Source: Gnetum montanum (Eukaryota; Streptophyta; Gnetopsida; Gnetales; Gnetaceae). From it: a stretch of DNA of 51,982 nt. This document shows positions 12,100 to 23,277 of the stretch, piece after piece (the stretch's first letter is position 1; every line of letters begins with the position of its first letter). The DNA is taken from contig MNCI01001040.1 in assembly GCA_015680685.1 (NCBI GenBank), positions 48,411 through 100,392 of the forward strand. Reading direction: 5' to 3'. The position numbers and the translations under genes are program-made. Below the pieces are notes generated by a model, which had not been told where the DNA came from, did not search any database, and was given only the letters and a program-made list of their open reading frames with translations.

Positions 12100-14517
12100 C
12101 ATCTACGAAGTCTTTACCATCAGTTGCATTTTTACTAGCTTTAACTTTTTCCATATTCCCTAAAAGAAAAATTTCATAAGATGGTGATTTGGCCTTTGTT
12201 GCCTTGGCCTATGGAGGGGCCCCAGTTCTTAGTTGTGGGTTACTGGTGGTGGCCTCCTTAGTTGTTTTAGCCATGGAAATTGCAGATGGAGGGACTAATA
12301 TCAATGGTTGAAGCACTCTTTGCTCTTAATGTTTCCTGATCATCCTATCTACGAGATGCTCATTGGGCCTCTTAGGTTTCCAGATAGAGGGTCTATTAAT
12401 GTTGCTAGTAGGATTGATATGTGGACAAGAAGGAACTAATGCATTGCCCACTACTGAATTCTGAGCAGGTGAGGAGTCACCATGTTGTGGCATCCTAACA
12501 ACAAAGGGTGGTTGAACTATTATTGTTGTGACATGTTGTGGGACTCTAACCATAAAGGGCATTGTAGTTGCTTGGGGTGGCACTCTAACAATGAAAGAAG
12601 GCCTCAAACCTATGGGGGTTAAGGGGGGCCTTGGGCTACTAGAGGCCACATGAACCATGAATGGTTGTTGTGTTAATTTAGAGTTGTCATCAACCCTGAT
12701 AGCATTAATGACATAGCCTACATCATCTACATTAAGAGGGTCCTTATACACCCTTATAGATTGATTTTGAGGCCTAACTGAGTTAGTGACATTGAGGACT
12801 AGCTCACCTCTATCGATCATTCTTTGGAGGTCATCATGTAGAGTTATGAAAAAATTGGTGTTGTCATCAAGAAACTGGTGGTAGTGGTAGAACTAATCCA
12901 GCCTAAAGTGTTTCAAGACTTGGGGCTCATTTGAGGCTACTGATGTGGGGATCCTTAGGAGCTTGCAATATCTATTGTGTCTTTTGTAAGCATCTTTGGA
13001 CATCTGCTTGTACTACATATGTCTAGCCTTCAATAGTTCATCCAACAATTTTGAAAGTTTTAATGGTAGTAGGGTGTACCTTGAGCAATCCTTATACTTA
13101 AAGTTAGGCCTTGGAGTGGCTTGCTCTATGGCCACTAATGATGTGGGTTGTTTAGATGCTATAGTACTAGGGCTGGCAATTTTTTTGTTGGTTGGAACCT
13201 TGGGTGGCCTAGCCATTGGCCTTGAGTAGGTTGTTTTGGCCTCTTTGGCCAAAGTGGTCATGGTTGCACTTTACTTCCCCTTGTCCTTGTAGTTTTTATC
13301 ATTTAGGTTTTTATAGGCCACATAGGCTAGATCCTTACTAGCCTTTGTTGCATACTAAATGCTCTTGGTCTAGGTAAAGGCTTGACTTAGAGACTGTGGG
13401 GCCAAGTAGTATAGTTTTGACTTAATGAAGTCATTAACTACACGCTTGAAGATGGCCAAGAGGTGTGTCTCTTCTATGGGCTCTCAAATTTCATTTAATG
13501 AGATGCTCTAACATTGAATAAATTTTTGCATGGGTTGTAGGTGGCCCTACTTGATTTGCATTAATTGGCCTGGGGTAATTTCAAGCTTCAAGTTATACTT
13601 GAAGCACATGACAAACTACCTCAAAAGATCCTCCAAAGAGGAGATAGAGCTATGGAATAATGCACAGTACTAGTCTAGTCCCTTTATAGTGAGTGACATG
13701 GAAAAAATGTGTATGATAGCATGTGGCCATGCCTACAGTGGTAGACACTTAGACCTAAACATCACTAGGTGTGCGTTGGGGTCTCCTTCACCATTGTACT
13801 TGGTGAATTGGTGTAGCAAGATCCCAACTAGCAGAGTCAACGGTGGGATAATAAGACTTATGGGATCATCCTAGTAGAAGTCCACTTCTTTAACTATTTT
13901 AGAGAAGGTGGCCTTGAGCTACTTCACCTCTTCTATTAAGGTTTAGATCAATTGGAATGCCTAATCCAAGTTTTGGGCTATTCCAGTGGGTTGTGCTAGT
14001 TGTGCCATTTGCTATGCTAGTTGTGTGGTCCATGACCTAGTTGCATGTTGTGGAACTATGCAAGGTGCTTGTTGTGTTGGCTATGCTATGGGCCTAGTGA
14101 CTATTGCAAGCCATGCATGTGTGGGTTGGACCACTACTAAGGATGTTGATGAGATAGGTAGGATGTAAGATGCCTGAGTCATTTGGGGCTGAGAGACATG
14201 CACTATGTGAACATAAGGCTAAGTAGGCATGATTGCTATTGGCAAAGATGACTAGGCAGGTTGCGATGATGCCACAAAGGGTAAGTTAACAAGAGGTAGT
14301 GCATCTTGATGTGTATGCCATGTCTAGTGCATTGCTATCACAAGTGTTAACCTAGAAGGTGATGCTAGGGCTATGACTATCTCAAGAAAGATAGGTAAAT
14401 AGGACTACTAGAGGGTAATACCAAGGGTTGTCCACTGGAAGATGGTGTGTAAGGAGTCATCATGCTTGGAACAAGCTTTGAACTCATCCTACTCTTCCTA
14501 TAGGGGTTTTTCATAGT
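12100..14517 (-). pseudogene. Element D: decayed Tat-type gag, split by element C
   Basis: Open pieces at 13261-13013 and 12820-12326 plus frame-shifted stretches follow the gag order of A and B: the FYxDDPIS-type entry near 13870, the NGEGDPNAHL-type block near 13790, the NDFIKSK block near 13440 and a lysine-rich linker. A PFVVRVP-type repeat region ends the series (12680-12470, about five repeats). The N-terminal part is interrupted at 14517 by the 5' LTR of C and resumes at 33472 on the other side of C with the same reading direction. This was read by comparing with B at 9790-9720. Confidence 0.78.
14513..14517. repeat. Target site duplication of element C, left copy (atagt)
   Basis: The five bases atagt precede the 5' LTR of C and recur at 33472-33476 right after its 3' LTR. 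Host element D sequence continues coherently across the two flanks. Confidence 0.85.
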
Positions 14518-14569
14518 TGAGATACCACCAAATTTGGGTCATCAAGTCTCGACTCTAGATTTTTCTAAG

Positions 14570-15090
14570 TGTAAAAACTTGGAAAAATTTTTCTAACTAT
14601 TGAGACTACGCTCCCCACTACTGGGACTATGCTACAGAGCATAGTCAGCATAGTTGACATAAATAGTCCAGATTTACAAAATTTTTCTAAGTGTTGATAA
14701 CAACTGCAGGATTTTCAATGTGTTGGACTATGCTCTCCCTACTGGGACTACACTCTAAAGCATAGTCAGCACACAAGTGGCCAATTTTTCATATCCTCCC
14801 AAGTGTCAAGCTAGAGGCTATTGGGCATGATTTGGATGGAAGAAATAGTTTGGAAAATTTTCTAACTTCTAGCACTATGCTCCCTGCTACACTTTAGAGC
14901 ATAGTCAGCATGAAGACATCAATTTTTGCTAGATTTTTTTTAAGTGTTAATGCTACACTCTTACTATTGGGACTACGCTCTAAAGCATAGTTAGTGTAGT
15001 CTACATTGAAACACATTTTTTGGCAAAATTTATCTAATTGTTGGACTATGCTCTAGAGTGTAGTCAAGATAATCATGTAGAACTACCTCC
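14570..15090 (+). repeat. U3 array of palindrome-bearing units in C 5' LTR
   Basis: At least five diverged units each contain near-palindromes of actatgctctagagcatagt (around 14623, 14722, 14875, 14963 and 15040) separated by attttNctaagtgttg words. The same organisation is at 31880-32390 in the 3' LTR and, inverted, at about 35390-35960 in the LTR of D. Confidence 0.7.
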
Positions 15091-15465
15091 AGAAGCCTCT
15101 AGAACTCAACATTGGCCTACATATTAGCTCCACCATTTCTTTGGAAAGCAATATTAGCAACTTGTATTTCATTTACACCCCCCATTTACCCCTAAATTTT
15201 ACCTATGCTCAACACCACTCGAGAGTGTGGACAACATGGTCTCAAAGTGTAGTCTACAAAATTGCACTTTTGCATTGTTTTTAGATAAATTATCATTTGT
15301 TTGGCACTTACACATGTAGTCTTGATAGTGTAGTCATATTTTGGCAATCTCACAGGGTCCATTGGAGCACACTAGAAAAACACCATTTACTTCAGTGGGA
15401 GCATAGTTGGTGTAGCCTAGTCCTAACTACCCCTTTGCCACATGGTGCTTGATTTGGAACTCACA

Positions 15466-15486
15466 CTAACCCTAGCCCTATAAATA
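15466..15486 (+). promoter_or_regulatory. Element C LTR core promoter (telobox + TATA)
   Basis: The plus strand reads ctaaccctagccctataaat: AACCCTAG then TATAAAT. The 3' LTR has the same arrangement at 32761-32784. Confidence 0.7.
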
Positions 15487-16181
15487 CCCCAGTACTTGGA
15501 ATTTTAGAGGTGGAAATTTTTGAAGCAATTAATTAGCATTTGAGCATTTGGAAAACTTAGAGTGCACTTGGAACTCTTGTAAAGATATTATTGCACACCA
15601 CAACAACACCGTTGCATACCACCCAACACACTGTCGACCATTGCAGCTCACAAAAGACCATAGAAACCAACCCAGTAGGCTTAGACTTCATGATGAATGT
15701 CAATGTTTATAGCTCAAATGCCCTAATATTATGACTACACTACCTACTATGCCTATTAATACACCACTTACCTCCTCATCTTTTCCTTATAGTTAATTAT
15801 GCTTCCCCTATTTGGGATGGTGCCACTTTCTCTCTTGCTCAAATATTTTGCATTTTTAGCATCTTCTTTCATATTTGAGCATTCTACTCACATTTTTCAT
15901 GGTTTTACATATACTCACATATTTGCACTCTTGTTTTGCATTGTAAACCTTGACTACACTCACCCCTGTAGGTATTGCAAACATTGCAAATACTATGCAA
16001 ACCCCTAGCATTTGTTTTTCCATAACACCTATAAGTCCTAATTTGATTGAAAAGACTATTCTAGGCACCCTACCTCCATTTTCTAGAAGGCCCTCACATG
16101 GAAGTAGGGTTAAGGATATGTTATCACGGACCTCTTGATGTATAATTCTAGCCTCTAACATTTTTGGTTGCTATAATTTTC

Positions 16182-16200
16182 TGGTGCTAAAAGGAGGGCC
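16182..16200 (+). promoter_or_regulatory. Element C primer binding site (putative)
   Basis: TGGTGCTAAAAGGAGGGCC lies 6 bases after the LTR end. It differs from the A and B sites only at a few C/T and G/A positions. Confidence 0.7.
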
Positions 16201-16860
16201 TTCACCATTTTCTTCTTCAGCCTCCCTTGGTTATTGCCTTGCACATTCTCTATATCCCTATGTAGTTTTGTCTTTGTCATCAGTTTTCCTAGAATCTTGC
16301 TAGACAACACTAGAGTGTACACCCCACACTTAGCCAAATTTTGGGCACTCAAAAGACTGTAGTTGGCTCATATCATAGTGAGCGTAGTTGGCTCCCAACG
16401 TAGTTCTAGAGTTAGCTATTTTTCAATAGTTTACACTTAGTCATTTTTTCTATGTTTTACACTTAGCCATTTTCAGCATTTTTACACTTAGAAGTTTTTT
16501 TCTGCATTCCTACACTTAGCAATTTTCTTTAGTTAGTAGAGTTAGCCATTTTCCTTCCTTTTGCATTCAAGAACCTTTGCATTTTCTCCTAGTAGTCTTT
16601 GACCTTTTCTTCAAGCATGGTTGTTCTTCAGCCCATTCAGTGAGAGATCTAGATTGACCTTTATGGGGCTGCGAATCCTATCCTAGTAGAAAGATAATCT
16701 TTTAGGTAGCACAACCTACTTCTTGAGTTTATGGTGCTCAACGAAAAGCAATATAACTTTATTTGCATGAAGCTCTAGGCAAGTTTGTATGTAGACTGCC
16801 AAGAAATAGACATCAAATGTAGTTTTGAGCTTATCCATTATGGTAGGAAAGAATGGTTCC
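16201..16860 (+). repeat. Element C leader with short repeats, no gene
   Basis: The leader is noncoding. About 16420-16560 holds around five irregular copies of ttttacacttagccatttt, 20-30 bp apart, the complement of the leader repeats in B and D. The first gag-like translation appears after about 16860. Confidence 0.6.
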
Positions 16861-18290
16861 AATATAGACTTTATTTCACTCACAGAGGCCTATGAGTGGA
16901 TGTTAGACAACCTCATCTGAAACATGGTTTGTGAGGTAGGGATTGACTATGAGGAGCCCATAGAGGAGGACCTAAATGAGTTTGAAGCTTAATTCAAGCA
17001 TGATGACTTATTCCACATTTCATTCCAGTAGATAGCCTCTACTTTTGTGTCGCTACTATCTCACCAGTATGTCATTCTAGAGATAGTTGTCAACTAGGTG
17101 TCATCGCCTAGGTCCATGCCTATGGTGGTGACTCATCAAATGCAACAGATGTGCTAGGATGTGGTGCTTCCCTTTAGCTTCCTTATTAGCCTACCTTTTA
17201 TTATACCTTTGTATCTTGCATAGCCTTTGTAGCCCATTCAATTTTTTTAGCCTATTTATCCTGTTTCACCTTCCATACCATTAACCATTGCACCTACACA
17301 ACCTTACATGCACACCATGCACATCTCTTAGCCACAAATGGCTCAGGCATTCATCCTTCTTCCTATCATGTCTTAGTTGCATATGACTCAAGCATCGTTC
17401 ATTCTACCACCCATCATGTTGATTCCCTTTGCAATGGCCCAACCCACAAACACATGGTGGGGGCCAAGCACTATGTTCATGGGATAGCTAACATAATAAG
17501 CATTGCATGTGGTCACACAACCTAGAGGTGGGTTGTGGGCCATCCAAACAAGATAGTGGGTAGCAAAAATGATGCAAATTGTTGCAACCACACTAGGCCT
17601 AGATCAATCATTCTAACTAATCTAAAGCCTCACTAAAGAGGTCAAGTAGCTTAAGGTTGTCTCCTCTGAAACCATCCATGTAATGGACTTTTACCAAGAC
17701 AATCTAATCAGTCATATAGTTCCAACATTGACACTATCCACTAGGGTCCCTCTACACTAATTCACCAAAGACAATGGTGAAGGAGACCTTAATAATCATT
17801 TGGTGACCTTCTAGTCTAAGTGCCTTCTACTGCAGACATGGTCGCATGTAATCATCCATGTCTTTTCCATGTTCCTAATCAACAAGGCACTAGACTAGTA
17901 ACATGTGCTCCCCGTGGCCTCCATCACTTCTTTGGAGGAGTTGCTCATCCAATTTATCACATGCTTCAAGTACAACTTGAAGCCTAAGGTGATCCTAGAT
18001 CAGTTGATGCAAGTCAAGTAGGGCCACTTAGAGCCCATGTAAAAATTTATCCAATGCTGGAAACACACCTACTAGCCATTTTCAAAGACATAGTGAATGA
18101 CTTCATCAAGTCAAAGCTATATTACATTACCCTGTAATCCTTGAGTCAAGCATTTAGTCAAACCAAAAGCATTCAAGATGCTACAAAGGCTAGCAAGGAT
18201 CTAGCCTACATGGCCTATAGAAGCTTGTATGCAAAGAAAGAAAAAGACAAAGATAAGAAAAATTAGACAACCACAACAATCACAATGGTG
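16861..18290 (+). pseudogene. Element C: decayed Tat-type gag
   Basis: The plus-strand translation shows the gag order of A, B and D: an acidic YEEPIEEDLNEFEA start (about 16950), a Met/Pro/Gln-rich stretch (17280-17600) and VMDFYQDNLISHIVPTLTLS (about 17680). The rest is NGEGDLNNHLVTF (about 17775), LEELLIQFITCFKYNLKPKV (about 17930), SLSQAFSQTKSIQDATKAS (about 18150) and a basic tail. At least a dozen stops, mostly TAG where Gln or Trp is conserved, destroy the frame. Nothing like a zinc knuckle follows; recognisable gag ends near 18290. Confidence 0.8.
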
Positions 18291-19460
18291 GCCAATGAGG
18301 CTAAGCCAACCAATGCCAAAATGCCAATGAGGCTAAGCATAGTTACAAAATGTCAAAAAATTCAATTTTTTTAAAAACTAACTTACTACCCTAATTGCAC
18401 ACAACATCCCCAGTGTTGCCCATGTCCATGGCCCTCATGGCCAAATTGATGATGCTATCATAAGCCACACCACTTGCCCTCGCTACAACAACAAAAAACT
18501 ACACAAAAAATGTACCTTTGGCATCATCCCTCATTGTAGCCCTTGTAGTTGTGCATCCTTGTCACAAGGCATGATAACCCCCATGGACCTTAGACACACC
18601 ATGCCCACATTCTCATTTTCCCATAAAATCAAGGGCAAAAGGAAAAGTTCATAGGTCAAACCCTCTATCGCATGCCCTATGGTTGTTACCAAACTCTCAT
18701 CCATGCCCTATGAAAGGAAGAAATTTTAGAATTTGTACATAGAAAATTTTTTGACAATAGCTCACCATACTCAACCCCATAGGTAGCTACCAAGGTAGCT
18801 ACCAAATCCCAATCTCCCACCATGTTCCATGAAAAACAAAAGAAAAATGCTTTAGAAAAACCTACCTTGACCTTGTGGGTAGGCAATGGCTCCTAAGAGT
18901 CACCGCCAAGGCCCAAACTCTAGCCCACATAATGCCTCAAAACTTAAAAATTATAAAAATCTTTATAACCCCTCTATGTAGGCATGTGGCCTTCTCCTCT
19001 ATGGCAAGATAAATGACCATGTTAGTCATGGTCTCTACTTTTCCCTTACTAAAAAAGAAAGTCCTACCCTCATCGCCTTCAAAACCTCACACAAATCATG
19101 AAAGAAAAACCCTCATCTGACAAAACCCTTGCAAAAACTACATACTTCATCCCTAGCTATGATGGTCTAAATGGCCATGGTGGTGATGGCCCTTACCATA
19201 GTAAGGTGCTGCCAAAACCAAAACCCAACCCCCAAATACGTAAGTGCAACAAGGAAAAGATAAGAAACAAAAAGGAGGAGAGCATAGTTGGGGTACTTGG
19301 TAGATGGTGGTTCCCTCTACTCCTCCATGTGTGCCCATGGTAGGCATCCCAAGACTTGCTCTTCCTCATCCATGTTGGTTAGACTAGGGTGATGGCATCC
19401 ACTTTAGTGCAACATTCTGGAGGCTACACTCATACAACTATGCTATGCTCTGGAAAGCTT
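18291..19460 (+). other. Element C: unrecognised segment between gag and RT
   Basis: This is where gag C-terminus and protease should be. I could not recognise the FVVRVP repeats, a DxG active site or ILGRxWL in any plus frame. The segment is A/C-rich on this strand with many Lys, Pro and Thr codons and many stops. An 81-codon frame at 19098-19343 matches nothing I know. Either the region has decayed beyond reading or the ancestral segment was replaced. Confidence 0.4.
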
Positions 19461-20410
19461 GCATTTTCAACTTTGACAATGACAAATTTATCCAAGGTGA
19501 AACATGCTTTTATAAAAATACATAGCGATGGGGTAAAAACACTAAAACTTAGTTCTTTGTTAGAGCCTCAATATGCTCAAAACATTGTGAAAGTACTTAA
19601 TGAAAACATCAAGGCATTTGCATGATCTTATGAATATATGCTAGGCTTAGATCCTCATGTAGTGAAACACAACATAATCATTGATCCCAGCATAAAACTA
19701 GTTAAGTAGAAAGCTTGCAAGGTTAGGCTTGAGGTGGCATTGGTAATCCATGATGAAATCACCAAGCTCTACAAAACTAGTTTCATCTAGGCCATTGACT
19801 ATGCAAAATGGGTCTCTAACATCATGGTTGTACCCAAGAAAAATGGAAGTATATGCATTTGCATAGACTTCTAGGACTTGAATAAGGCAACCATTAAAGA
19901 TGATTTTCCATTGCCTAGTATTGACCAATTGGTCGATATTATGGCTGGTCATGCCTTGTTGTCCTTCATGGATGGGTTCTTGGCTTACAACTAGATTCAG
20001 ATCAACCTAGAAAACTAGCTTAGTACTATCTTTATGACTCCTTGGGGTACCTTTTGCTACACCATGATGCCTTTTGGGCTTAAGAATGTAGGAGCAACCT
20101 ATCAATAATCCATGATGTACATTTTCAGCAATTATTTATTAGGCCTACTCAATGATTACATTGACAATATAGAGGTTAAGTCCAAGGCATCACAAAACCA
20201 TGTAGATGTCTTAAACCTTGTGCTCAAACATTTCCTATAGAATGAACTTAGGTTAAATCCTAAGAAATGTGTCTTCAACATTAAGATGGGCCACATTCTA
20301 GGTTTTGTAGTATCTAAAGTAGGCATAAGCATAGACCCTCATAAGGTTAAGGTCATTACCAACTTATCACCACTAGCAAACCTTAAGGAGCTATGAGGAT
20401 TACAAGGTAG
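19461..20410 (+). pseudogene. Element C: reverse transcriptase, inactivated
   Basis: A pre-RT linker (HAFIKIHSDGVKTLKLSSLL, 19500-19625) is followed by the RT fingers and palm. Recognisable blocks are NIMVVPKKNGSICICIDF, then DLNKATIKDDFPLPSIDQLV, FMTPWGTFCYTMMPFGLKN and the YxDD box near 20150-20170. The box reads YIDN, so the second catalytic Asp is lost by one G-to-A change. The following NPKKCVFNIKMGHILGFVVS is the usual thumb entry. In the stretch 19690-20640 I counted 13 in-frame stops: seven TAG, five TAA and one TGA. Confidence 0.85.
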
Positions 20411-20946
20411 ATTATAATTCATACACTAGTTTCTTGCATGGTTGACTAATAAGCTGCAACCAATGTAAAACTTGCTCAAAAAAGGAGTCCACCTTGAGTG
20501 GATAGCCTAATGCCAAGAGGCATTTGAAAACCTTAAATAGAAGTTGGCTCAACTTCCAATAGTCTACCCTCCACATGGAGATAAACCATTCTACAGCTAC
20601 ATTTCTACCTCTAACATGTCCATCACTTCTTTGCTTTGCTAAAAGCAAGACAATCGTAAAAAGGTCCTGGTATACTACCTAAGTCATGTATTACTTACCT
20701 ATGAAGCAAAGTATAATGATGTAGAAAATAACTACTTAGCCTGAGTCTTTGTACTCAAAAAAGTGAAAGCATTATCTTTTCTTTAGCCAAGTCAACATCA
20801 TCTACAAAAGTAATGTACTTTAAGCCATTACAACGAATATCTACAAGAGTAGTTACATTGCACATTGAAAAGCAATAACCATGGAGTTTGACGTGCATTA
20901 CATTGCACAAACATCAACCAATGGTTAAGCAATAGTTGCATAACTT
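20411..20946 (+). pseudogene. Element C: gypsy RNase H, decayed
   Basis: The translation contains the connection region (HLEWIA, then CQEAFENLK) and the RNase H core ending with KVLVYYLSHVLLTYEAKYND and VENNYLA, the usual E-LA-VF block. After about 20760 the frame is lost to stops and shifts. It is homologous to the equivalent minus-strand block around 45340-45700. Confidence 0.7.
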
Positions 20947-21476
20947 ATGGCTTCCCCAATCAACGATCAAGGAATGATAAATTCAGAATTTCCAGATAAG
21001 CATGTCACTAGTATAAGCCAAGTGACTAACAACTTCAAGGCACTCTTACACTTCAATGATGCTTCAACCTCTCAAGGGGGTGGTGCAACTACCATAATCA
21101 CATTTCCCTCTGAGGAGATCCAACCCTTCACATATTATTTTACATTCCTATGCATCAACAATGTGGTAGAGTATGAGGGTCTCCTTCGAGGTATCTTAGT
21201 AGGTCATGAACTAGGAATACAAAACCTAGTAATCCAAGGTGACTCACAACTAGTTTTCAACCAAGTCATAAAGGTTTACACTTATAAAGCTCAACACCTG
21301 CAACCTTATTGTGACCTAGAAAAGCACTTTCTTAATCAATTTACAACTGTTGATGTTCAGCATATCACCTGTAATAAAAATGCCATTTCCAATGCATTAT
21401 CTACGTTAGCCTTAAGCATTGCACCTAAAATGTTCCGCGCATTGCCCACTATGGTGGTAGATTGTAGTGTGCCTAT
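20947..21476 (+). pseudogene. Element C: archaeal-type second RNase H, cut by the nested element
   Basis: This uninterrupted stretch of about 177 codons has the Tat-type second RNase H layout: LLHFNDAST with the first catalytic Asp replaced by Asn, NNVVEYEGLL with the catalytic Glu, VIQGDSQLVFNQV with the next Asp, and an HITCNKNAISNALSTLA end where the final DA-type Asp is Asn. The frame stays open only by accident for another 40 bases into the nested LTR. Host sequence resumes at 28435 toward integrase. Confidence 0.82.
21472..21476. repeat. Target site duplication of nested element, left copy (cctat)
   Basis: cctat precedes the TGTTGGC end of the nested element and recurs at 28430-28434 after its GCCAACA end. 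Confidence 0.9.
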
Positions 21477-22825
21477 TGTTGGCACATTTTGGCCATTTCA
21501 TGGAGCAGACTGGTAAGATTAAATGGGTTAAAATTCCTTGGATAAGTGGCTAAAGTTTGGGTTTGAGAGAAAAAATATGAGAGCATAGTGCCTATATCAA
21601 GATTACAAAGGGACCCAAAATCTTTGGACTTGGAAAGATAAAAAATATATATATATCCTCAAGTTTTGCTGCATATCTTGCTAATCTAGCCTCAACAAGT
21701 AGGAAGCAAGATACAGGTTTGTTGACCAGTTGAATACCATGAAAGGATTCTGAGAGAACCATGCCCAACAAAAATGTTGATATTCTTCTTCTTGATGAAG
21801 CTACAAGTGTTTTGGATGCTGAATCTAATAGGATAGTGTAGGAAGCTCTTGGTAGAATCATGGTTAACAAAACAACTATAATTGTTGCACATTGGTTGAC
21901 CATTGTCAAAAATGCAGATATGATTGCTGTATTACAGCATGGTTCTATAGTTGAAAAAGTTAATGGCAATTCCCAAAGTGCATATTTCCAGCTTGTCAGG
22001 GGATGCATGAATGAAGGAGAATGTTTTTTATATTTTTTGTTTCAGTTTGTTTGGCTCTCTCTCTACATTTGTTTTTGGGACTGGTGCTTGAGCTGCTCAT
22101 GGATTGTCTGTGAATCAATGATATGATATGGTGATTGGCTCCAACATTTCATCAACGGTAGCAGCTTCTGGTTTTGTTTCCGTTTCCGTTTGCGTTTGAG
22201 GCCACAAAACGAAGGAACGAATGAAGAGATAGTAAATGAACTGCAACAGCCGTGCCTGTGATGTTGCCTCCCATGGATAACCATTTTCCCTCTTCAAATG
22301 AGCGCTCCATATCAAACTTTAATTCCACTAGAGCATTCAAAGCCCTTGAGAAAAGGAAAGATACGAATGAATTCTCTGGAAATGGCACTAAGTACAGAAA
22401 ACGCAATAACAGAAAATGCCTGCAATAAAAAATGCAGCAACAGAAAATGCGGCAAACTAAATAGGAAAAATGAAGGCAAAAAACGGCATTGCAGAACAAT
22501 AGTAGATTTTCAGCCTACATCTTCTGGTTAATTCACAAAATCTGCGGAGCAATGCTAGCAATGGTACCGCTGCGGTGTCCTTGCATCCATGTTAGCGATG
22601 CAACCAAGCTACAGCTGCCAATTTCTGTGACGATAAGGTTCTCATTCCTTGCGAAAACCCTACGCGGCTCGTTCCACAGCAAAGGCCTAAGCAACCAAAG
22701 CACCAGGACTGACAGCCATTTCAGCGGTCTCTTTGAATCTCGAGCAGAGGAAGAAGATGTGGATTTCCGGCTAGTTTCATAGAAAAACATCGATGCAAAA
22801 ACCCTAAGCAGCACATTCCAGAGAG
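21477..22825 (+). mobile_element. Nested element 5' LTR, 3'-truncated
   Basis: It aligns with 24974-26315 until the word cattcNagaga, then diverges abruptly into gag coding sequence. The 2.1 kb that follows in the 3' LTR, with TATA box and LTR end, is missing. A short agaga identity at the junction suggests a microhomology-mediated deletion. Confidence 0.85.
21761..22015 (+). pseudogene. Captured ABCB (MDR/P-glycoprotein type) transporter ATPase fragment, copy 1
   Basis: The plus-strand frame encodes the C-terminal part of an ABC nucleotide-binding domain: Walker B as DILLLDEATSVLDAES (about 21776-21823, with catalytic Glu and D-loop), then [15 protein letters not shown] with the H-loop His. 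It continues with [16 protein letters not shown] and SAYFQLVRG. Two deamination-type changes are visible: a TAG for the usual Gln before EALGRIM and Trp for the usual Arg after the H-loop His. The usual GxHSEL-type segment after IVEK is missing. Walker A and the signature motif are not visible. The family exports diverse substrates across membranes; this fragment cannot. Confidence 0.85.
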
Positions 22826-23277
22826 ACTATTTAGTTAAAGAATATATTCACATGTTTGAGTTAGCTTTAGCTCATGCAAATATTCAACATGAAGATCAAG
22901 CTTGTAGGTTGTTTGTATCAAATCTAAAGGATATGGCTCAGATTTGGTATTCAAACTTACCAAGTAATAGTATTACAAGTTGGGATGATATGAAGAATCT
23001 TTTCTTGGCCCAGTTTGGTAATCAATTAGATCAACAACAACTATACTGTGGGCTGATACAAGCTAAGCAAGGAGTTAAAGAGTCAATTAGAGATTTCAAC
23101 ATTAAGTTTCAACGAATTTGTGGACTCTTTCAAAGGCAATATAGGCCATCAGAAGAAATGCTTAAGGAAACTTACCTTAAGGCTATCAACCCCAACATTT
23201 CAATTTGGTTAAGGAGAACTCCAAACTTAACTACACTAAATGACTACTTTAGTGAAGCTATACAGTTAGAAAAATAG
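22826..23277 (+). CDS. Nested element gag, N-terminally truncated
   Basis: Coding similarity runs from the deletion junction: DYLVKEYIHMFELALAHANI, then ACRLFVSNLKDMAQIWYSNL and SITSWDDMKNLFLAQFGNQL. It continues with QAKQGVKESIRDFNIKFQRI. This is the retrotransposon gag core (WYxxLPxxSIxSWxxMxxxFxxxF). An internal ATG at 22852 is the first available start, but the frame is open back to the junction, so the true N-terminus was deleted. One in-frame TAG at 23275-23277 separates it from the following frame, which continues in the same phase. Confidence 0.83.

Larger units (their letters stand above)
14518..16175 (+). mobile_element. Element C 5' LTR
   Basis: It starts TGAGATACCACCAAATTTGG and ends GGTTGCTATA just before the spacer and primer site. 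It aligns along its length with 31818-33471. Its U3 (14570-15090) is an array of roughly 100-120-bp units, each with an inverted repeat built on actatgctctagagcatagt, alternating with a tttttctaagtgttg-type word. The core promoter is at 15466-15486. Confidence 0.88.

Noticed and set aside
14570-15090. CRISPR or MITE cluster suggested by repeated palindromes
   Set aside because: The units are inside LTR U3, repeated in the partner LTR and in element D; there are no MITE ends or TSDs.
21592-22008. 138-codon minus-strand frame (and its twin at 25089-25499) as a gene
   Set aside because: It is the antisense shadow of the ABCB fragment, which matches a known family on the plus strand.
21761-22126. 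A functional ABC transporter gene
   Set aside because: Only part of one nucleotide-binding domain is present, with a stop, a lost Arg and no Walker A or membrane segments, and it recurs in both LTRs.
22533-22814. Minus-strand 93-codon frame in both nested LTRs as a conserved gene
   Set aside because: It is conserved only because LTRs are copies; the copies differ at several residues and no family is recognised. A captured segment remains possible but unsupported.
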